Source: a virus. Taken from it: a stretch of DNA of 34,136 bases. How positions within the stretch are numbered: position 1 is the stretch's first letter; every line of letters begins with the position of its first letter. Made by a program: the position numbers and the translations under genes. Positions 30,307-34,136 of the stretch are shown here, piece by piece. Where the stretch lies: IMG/VR virus record IMGVR_UViG_3300050116_000025, positions 1-34,136 of that record. One strand, written 5' to 3'. Below the pieces are notes generated by a model. That model was not told the origin of the DNA. It ran no database searches and saw only the letters and a list, made by a program, of their open reading frames with translations.

Positions 30307-31649
30307 CATCGTCTCCTGTAGTGATCGCAGACAAGATCTGCGAGTCTCTTCTTTCTCAGGACCGCCTCGAGAATCAGTTCGTCGATGGTCCCCTTCATAA
30401 CGAGGTAATAATATGACACCCTCGTTGAGATGTACTGCAAAATCCGAAAGCGGCTCTGCTCATGGTTGATATAGCTGAAATCCCAGGAGTAGAAGATCGC
30501 GACGTTCGCTATGGCTAGATCGATCGCTACTCCCGATTGGATTTGTAGTACGATCGCGGTCTCCTTGATCTTCTCGTTTGGATCGAAGTCGATGCCTCCC
30601 TGAATGCGCTTGACTGAGTAGCCTGCGAAGTCTAGGACTCGCGCGATCGCTTCGAGCTCGTGCAGGAAGCGACAGATCACGAGGGGTCGGTCTTTCTTCG
30701 TCAGGCGCCCCAGCGCCAGCAGAAGGAGTCTGAGTTTCGTGTTGCCGAGCTCGTGGACTACTCCGTCCTCGTCGATAACGAAGCCTCCACAGATCTGCTG
30801 GAGCTTCATCGTCAGGGTCATAGCAAGGGGGGTCTCAATGCGCCGCCGATTAACGACGGTCACGAGCTCCTTCTCGAGCTCTATGTACGAGCGCCGCTCA
30901 GCGTCACTAAGAGGCTCAGTCAGGACTACTCGACGGATACGCGCGGGTTTCAGTCCAGCGCGTCTGCGCACCTCAGCTAGCGTGTGGCGAATCGAATGGG
31001 CGTGGAAGACCTGATAGAACTCCTCCTCGTTTTGCGTGCCAATCACCTTCGACCGCCAGAAGGGGTCCATCAGCAGGTAGCGATGCTGAAAACCACTCAC
31101 CACCTGAATGATCGGCCGCTGCCCGGGTCGGAGTTTCTTTTGGGTGATCGCCCACTTACCGAAGATGCTCGGGCCGAGGTAGTCGAAGATCGCCCAGGCG
31201 TCCCAGATCCCCTGAGCAATCGGGGTCCCAGTCAGGGCGAGTCGATGATCCGCCTTGCGCCCGATCAGGCGACAACGCCTGGACCACTTCGATCCTCGAC
31301 GCTTGATGTGCTGCGCCTCATCGACGATCATAAAGGAAGTGTCGCCCGCGAGCCAGAGCTTCAACTTGCGGAAGGTCGACTTACGCTCGACCTGGTTGAA
31401 GTTGATGATCTGGATTTCACATGGCCAGTCGAGCGCTAAGCTCTCGGCGATCTCCTTCTGCCAGACTTTGATCCCTTTCTTGAGAGTGATAATCAGTAGG
31501 CGGGCGGGTTTCTCGTGATCGACAATCGCGAGGGCGGGAAGGTTCTTCCCGACGCGCTGCTCATCGAAAAGGCCGAAGCCGTCAGCGAGTCGATCTTTCC
31601 ACCGCTGGACGGCTTCGGCCTGGTTCGGCCGAAGTTGCTTTCGGATCAC
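30306..31649 (-). CDS. SNF2-like helicase with unusual Walker A
   Basis: 447 residues from GTG 31649 in a GTGA overlap. Superfamily 2 motifs in order: LRPNQAEAVQRW (Q-type region), Walker A-like LFDEQRVGKN with Lys35 but Asn36 in place of Thr/Ser, motif Ia LLIITLKKGIKVWQKE, motif II DEAQ at 110-113, motif III LTGTPI at 139-144, LVICRFLHELEAIARVL in the second RecA-like half, and HEQSRFRILQ as a degenerate motif VI. It is shorter than bacterial SNF2 proteins, as usual in phages. Likely role: remodelling or unwinding DNA in phage replication or recombination. The Thr-to-Asn change in Walker A may alter ATP hydrolysis. Confidence 0.82.
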   Translation of the reverse strand: MIRKQLRPNQAEAVQRWKDRLADGFGLFDEQRVGKNLPALAIVDHEKPARLLIITLKKGIKVWQKEIAESLALDWPCEIQIINFNQVERKSTFRKLKLWLAGDTSFMIVDEAQHIKRRGSKWSRRCRLIGRKADHRLALTGTPIAQGIWDAWAIFDYLGPSIFGKWAITQKKLRPGQRPIIQVVSGFQHRYLLMDPFWRSKVIGTQNEEEFYQVFHAHSIRHTLAEVRRRAGLKPARIRRVVLTEPLSDAERRSYIELEKELVTVVNRRRIETPLAMTLTMKLQQICGGFVIDEDGVVHELGNTKLRLLLLALGRLTKKDRPLVICRFLHELEAIARVLDFAGYSVKRIQGGIDFDPNEKIKETAIVLQIQSGVAIDLAIANVAIFYSWDFSYINHEQSRFRILQYISTRVSYYYLVMKGTIDELILEAVLRKKRLADLVCDHYRRR

Positions 31650-32275
31650 AACTTCTTCAGGTCACTCGCTTCGATTTCCCACTCTTCCCCGTCGCTCGTT
31701 TCGACGGTCGCGGTATCCCCGTCGACCGAGACGACCTTGCCCTTCAGTTTCTTGCCCTCGTCCTCGAACTGAACGAGGTCGCCTTTCTTAAATTCGTCGT
31801 CGTCGTCGTCGTCGTCGTCATCATCCTTGGTGGGCGTCTTCTTCTTAGTCGTCTTACCACTGCGAGACGACTTATCGGCATCGCCGCCGTAGGAATCCAC
31901 CTTCGGACGGTCGCGCCCCTGGAACTCCTCGTTCACTACGGTGACGGTCAGCGTCTGGCCCGTGTACTCGGCGAGGTCCAACTCCATCGAGCTATCGGGA
32001 ACCTCGACACCCAGGACCTCGAGGAGTCCCTTCAACCGCCAGAGGGCCTGCGGCTGCAACGAGGTGTTGTCGTACAGGGCGGCGCCCTTCGAGTCCCCCT
32101 CGGTAATACGGAACTTCCACTTCAGATAGGGGTTGCCGCTATCGGCACCTTCCTCCTCAGTGACCTCGACGACCTCGACCTCGTAGGCGCCGTCGGGTAC
32201 GGCCTTCCCCCCGGACTCGACGCCAGAGAAGTCGACAGACAGTCCCTTCTTCTTTCCACCTTTTCTAATCGCCAT
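31646..32275 (-). CDS. DUF669-like protein with poly-Asp linker and small beta-barrel tail
   Basis: 209 residues, ATG 32275 with AAGGAG. Residues 1-125 fit the DUF669 pattern of phage ssDNA-binding-like proteins: SVDFSGVESGGKAVPDGAYE, PYLKWKFRITEGDSKGAALY, LWRLKGLLEVLGVEVP, and TVTVVNEEFQGRDRPKVDSY. A Lys/Thr-rich stretch and ten consecutive Asp residues (about 149-158) form a linker to a C-terminal barrel (KKGDLVQFEDEGKKLKGKVV, then DGDTATVETSDGEEWE) of KOW/Tudor appearance. The neighbouring ATPase and nuclease suggest recombination. The acidic linker may mimic DNA or keep partners off, as acidic tails do in SSB. Confidence 0.75.
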   Translation of the reverse strand: MAIRKGGKKKGLSVDFSGVESGGKAVPDGAYEVEVVEVTEEEGADSGNPYLKWKFRITEGDSKGAALYDNTSLQPQALWRLKGLLEVLGVEVPDSSMELDLAEYTGQTLTVTVVNEEFQGRDRPKVDSYGGDADKSSRSGKTTKKKTPTKDDDDDDDDDDEFKKGDLVQFEDEGKKLKGKVVSVDGDTATVETSDGEEWEIEASDLKKL

Positions 32276-32287
32276 TGATCTACTCCT

Positions 32288-33103
32288 TCACTTATGAACT
32301 TTTCGTTTTGGCTCGGATCTCTCACCACGAATGATCTTGGTGATCTTGTCAAACGTCGGATTGACGATAAACTCAGGGGCGACGAAGTCAATTGGACGTC
32401 GGATCTTCGTCGTGTAGTACGCGTGTGGCCCGATGCGCATGCAGTACTTCACTGCGCGCTCCTTGTCCTTCCCCTGACCTGTGTACTCCTCACGGATGAA
32501 AGTGTTGCCGATCACTGAGACCGCACCGTTGACCGCCGAGGCAAGCGACGGCATCAGGCGAGCTCCGATCGACGGATCGATCTGGTCCTCTACGCTCTCG
32601 TCGGCGCTGTTCGTGCGTTCGTGAGCGATGAAGACCACGTAGATCCCGGAGTTCGTCAGGTCTCGATAATTGTAGAGCCAGGTTTTCATCAGACCGGCGA
32701 TCTGACCCCAGTCGCGTCGCGAGAGAATGTCGCTCTCCTCTTTACCGGTCCCCTTGATCTCAGCCATCGCCAGGTCTTGCATCTGGGAAATCTGATCGAT
32801 CGAGACCGTTTTGTACTTTGACTCGTTCGACTTCAAGTACCAGTAGACCTGCTCTATCTCGGCCCATTCTTCGATCGAGATGACATCGATGCCAGGAACC
32901 TTCGCGATGGTGTCGGTACCTTTTTCACGGATGTCGACGAGCAGCATTGGCTTCGGCCAACTCGACGACACCGCAGTCTTGCCAGTTCCACTGCGCCCGT
33001 AAATCAAACTCGAGAACTCACTCGCCAGTTCACTGACGGGCGCGATCTTCGACTTGATGTCCCCGAATTGAGTCGGGTTACTCTTCCTCTTCTTGATCGC
33101 CAT
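32288..33103 (-). CDS. AAA_24/Sak4-like recombination ATPase
   Basis: 271 residues from ATG 33103, seven bases after AGGAG; a TTG one codon earlier is less likely. Walker A SLIYGRSGTGKTAVSSS (Lys42), Walker B-like YKTVSIDQISQMQD, an Arg-rich RRDWGQIAGLMKTWLYNYRD, and VVFIAHERTNSADES as sensor region; IGARLMPSLASAVNGAVSVI continues the core. This is the RecA-like fold of the phage AAA_24 family, related to Sak4 single-strand annealing proteins. With the DUF669 protein downstream and the Fe-S nuclease upstream it resembles a phage recombination module: resect, anneal, resolve. It overlaps the nuclease gene by 26 nt. Confidence 0.83.
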   Translation of the reverse strand: MAIKKRKSNPTQFGDIKSKIAPVSELASEFSSLIYGRSGTGKTAVSSSWPKPMLLVDIREKGTDTIAKVPGIDVISIEEWAEIEQVYWYLKSNESKYKTVSIDQISQMQDLAMAEIKGTGKEESDILSRRDWGQIAGLMKTWLYNYRDLTNSGIYVVFIAHERTNSADESVEDQIDPSIGARLMPSLASAVNGAVSVIGNTFIREEYTGQGKDKERAVKYCMRIGPHAYYTTKIRRPIDFVAPEFIVNPTFDKITKIIRGERSEPKRKVHK

Positions 33104-34058
33104 CAAGCATCTCCTGGTTGACTACGTATTCGGTCTTGCGGATGAAGTCGGAGTCCTGACCTCGGAGCTCGGCGTGGCACAGATTGTAGAACGAGCACCA
33201 CGAGCAGTCCTTCGTCATATTGCGGGTCGTATCGTCGTGCGATCGTAAGATCTCCTGAGAGGTCGTTACCATCTCGCTAACGATTTGATCAACCATTACT
33301 CTCGGCGGACTCGGGAGGTACACTCGCCTCAGGAACTTCTCCTCGCGCCCTTTCAGTCCTTCGAGCCATTCAGTATAGTGCTGCTGGTCCTCGCCAGTTC
33401 GCTTGCAGTGGGCCTGTACAGCCGCTAAGGCGACGTCATACGTAGTGTCGATGTTCGCCCGCTGCGAGAGCTGCCCCGACTTCAGGACTTCGGGCTCGAC
33501 CGGCAGCTTGGTGCGGATGTAGTCCCAGATGATGCCGTCAACTGGGCGGCGTGGATTTAACTTGTTCCACGCCCATGTGTAGAACACCGTCTGCAGATCG
33601 GAGAATCGCGCTTCCTCTCCTGGGATGTTCTTGTGGCTCTTATGATCCTTGATCCAACGGCGCTTCTGCGGATCCAGGACGACCTTGTCGATGTGCCCCT
33701 GGAAGGTCACCTCTTTCAGAAGTGGGACCTGTACCTCGTACTCAGACTCGAGGATCTTGTAGCCGTCGTCAGCGTAGTGTCGCTGGTAGTTGTCGAAGAG
33801 CTTTTTGCAATCGCCAATTAAATCTCCATACTCATCGCGCTCCTCACGGAAGAGCTTACCGTATTCCTTGGCGTACTGACGCAGCACCGAGGCTGGGTTT
33901 TTGCCCTTAGCCTTCGCGTCGAGCATCGCGTGGAGGATCGTCCCGCGGATTAACTGGACCTTCGGGCGCTTTCGCTCCAAGCACAGGATGTATCGGTACC
34001 AGTAGAGTCTGTGGCATCGACGCCAAGCTCGGATGCGAGAGAAACCGACGATGAGCAT
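33078..34058 (-). CDS. Fe-S cluster PD-(D/E)XK nuclease (Cas4/AddB-like)
   Basis: 326 residues, ATG 34058. RecB-family nuclease motifs: SRIRAWRRCHRLYWYRY at the N-terminus, GTILHAMLD with His43, FQGHIDKVVLD with Asp124 and WIKDHKSHK with Asp138 and Lys140, then DLQTVFYTWAW. Cys15 together with Cys285, Cys288 and Cys294 (CSWCSFYNLC) forms the four-cysteine Fe-S staple of Cas4, AddB and related exonucleases. The C-terminus is acidic (DGDQEEEE). Probable role: 5' to 3' or 3' to 5' resection feeding the ATPase/annealing partner encoded next. No CRISPR array is in the window. Confidence 0.87.
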   Translation of the reverse strand: MLIVGFSRIRAWRRCHRLYWYRYILCLERKRPKVQLIRGTILHAMLDAKAKGKNPASVLRQYAKEYGKLFREERDEYGDLIGDCKKLFDNYQRHYADDGYKILESEYEVQVPLLKEVTFQGHIDKVVLDPQKRRWIKDHKSHKNIPGEEARFSDLQTVFYTWAWNKLNPRRPVDGIIWDYIRTKLPVEPEVLKSGQLSQRANIDTTYDVALAAVQAHCKRTGEDQQHYTEWLEGLKGREEKFLRRVYLPSPPRVMVDQIVSEMVTTSQEILRSHDDTTRNMTKDCSWCSFYNLCHAELRGQDSDFIRKTEYVVNQEMLDGDQEEEE

Positions 34059-34059
34059 T

Positions 34060-34136
34060 CTACTTCTCCCAGTCTCGAGTGAATCGACACCTCGTGAGCA
34101 TCAGGTCGAGGTCTGCAGCTAACGCAGGGTACTCAG
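34060..34136 (-). CDS. C-terminal end of an early gene (5' part outside window)
   Basis: Open frame entering from the right edge: EYPALAADLDLMLTRCRFTR then DWEK and TAG at 34060-34062, one base before the nuclease start codon. The composition is protein-like and the GGGAGAAG in its last codons serves as the ribosome site of the nuclease gene. Too short to assign. Confidence 0.5.
   Translation of the reverse strand, partial: EYPALAADLDLMLTRCRFTRDWEK

Noticed and set aside
33078-34058. Cas4 gene indicating a CRISPR-Cas locus
   Set aside because: The Fe-S nuclease fold is shared with many phage exonucleases; no repeats, cas1, cas2 or effector genes are in the window.

Overview
The window is part of the genome of a tailed bacteriophage with a contractile tail (myovirus morphology), or a prophage of that type. 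About 24 kb of tightly overlapping late genes (structure, adsorption, lysis) runs on the + strand. It meets about 10 kb of early genes (DNA metabolism and small regulatory proteins) running on the - strand. The tail set (DUF3383-type sheath, DUF3277-type tube, Pam3-type plug, gp27-like hub, Gp138-like spike, gpW/gp25, gpJ, DUF2612) matches the small-baseplate myoviruses related to Acinetobacter AP22 and cyanophage Pam3. Sec signals and a lipobox on phage proteins, plus a DUF3309-like protein, fit a GC-rich Gram-negative, probably proteobacterial, host. The host cannot be named from this sequence.

Layout, + strand. 3-9102: sheath, tube, tail assembly chaperone with a -1 frameshift on a T8 run, tape measure, then the baseplate genes in order; most genes overlap by 1-4 nt. 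9112-17109: tail fibre with an S74 self-cleaving chaperone, a DLN-repeat/Ig-like fibre protein, and two large fibre-like proteins with Sec signal peptides; the second joins a beta-helix to a candidate TIM-barrel glycosidase. 17114-24134: many small membrane and coiled-coil proteins (holin and spanin candidates), DUF5675, a His-rich lipoprotein, a papain/C39-like cysteine peptidase, two related small proteins and a class 3 lipase. A bidirectional hairpin terminator at 24221-24270 closes the converging units.

Layout, - strand (read right to left from 34136). An Fe-S PD-(D/E)XK nuclease, a Sak4/AAA_24-like ATPase, a DUF669-like protein, a SNF2-like helicase, a small HTH-like protein, a PD-(D/E)XK resolvase-like nuclease and an HNH endonuclease form one coupled unit. 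A 370-nt non-coding leader follows, then small genes including a winged-helix-like protein, a DUF6011 protein and a DUF932 protein.

The most striking content is non-coding. Three type II hammerhead self-cleaving ribozymes lie on the - strand: 28689-28777 in the leader, 27405-27461 and 26328-26384 between genes. Each has the full catalytic core (CTGANGA, GAA, NUH cleavage site). Copies 1 and 2 show compensatory changes in the stems and start exactly at the stop codon of the upstream gene. They are predicted to cut the early polycistronic mRNA into separate messages, each new 5' end lying 51 or 65 nt before the next start codon. This looks like a ribozyme-based operon processing system. All functional calls are from reading the sequence; no database search was run.
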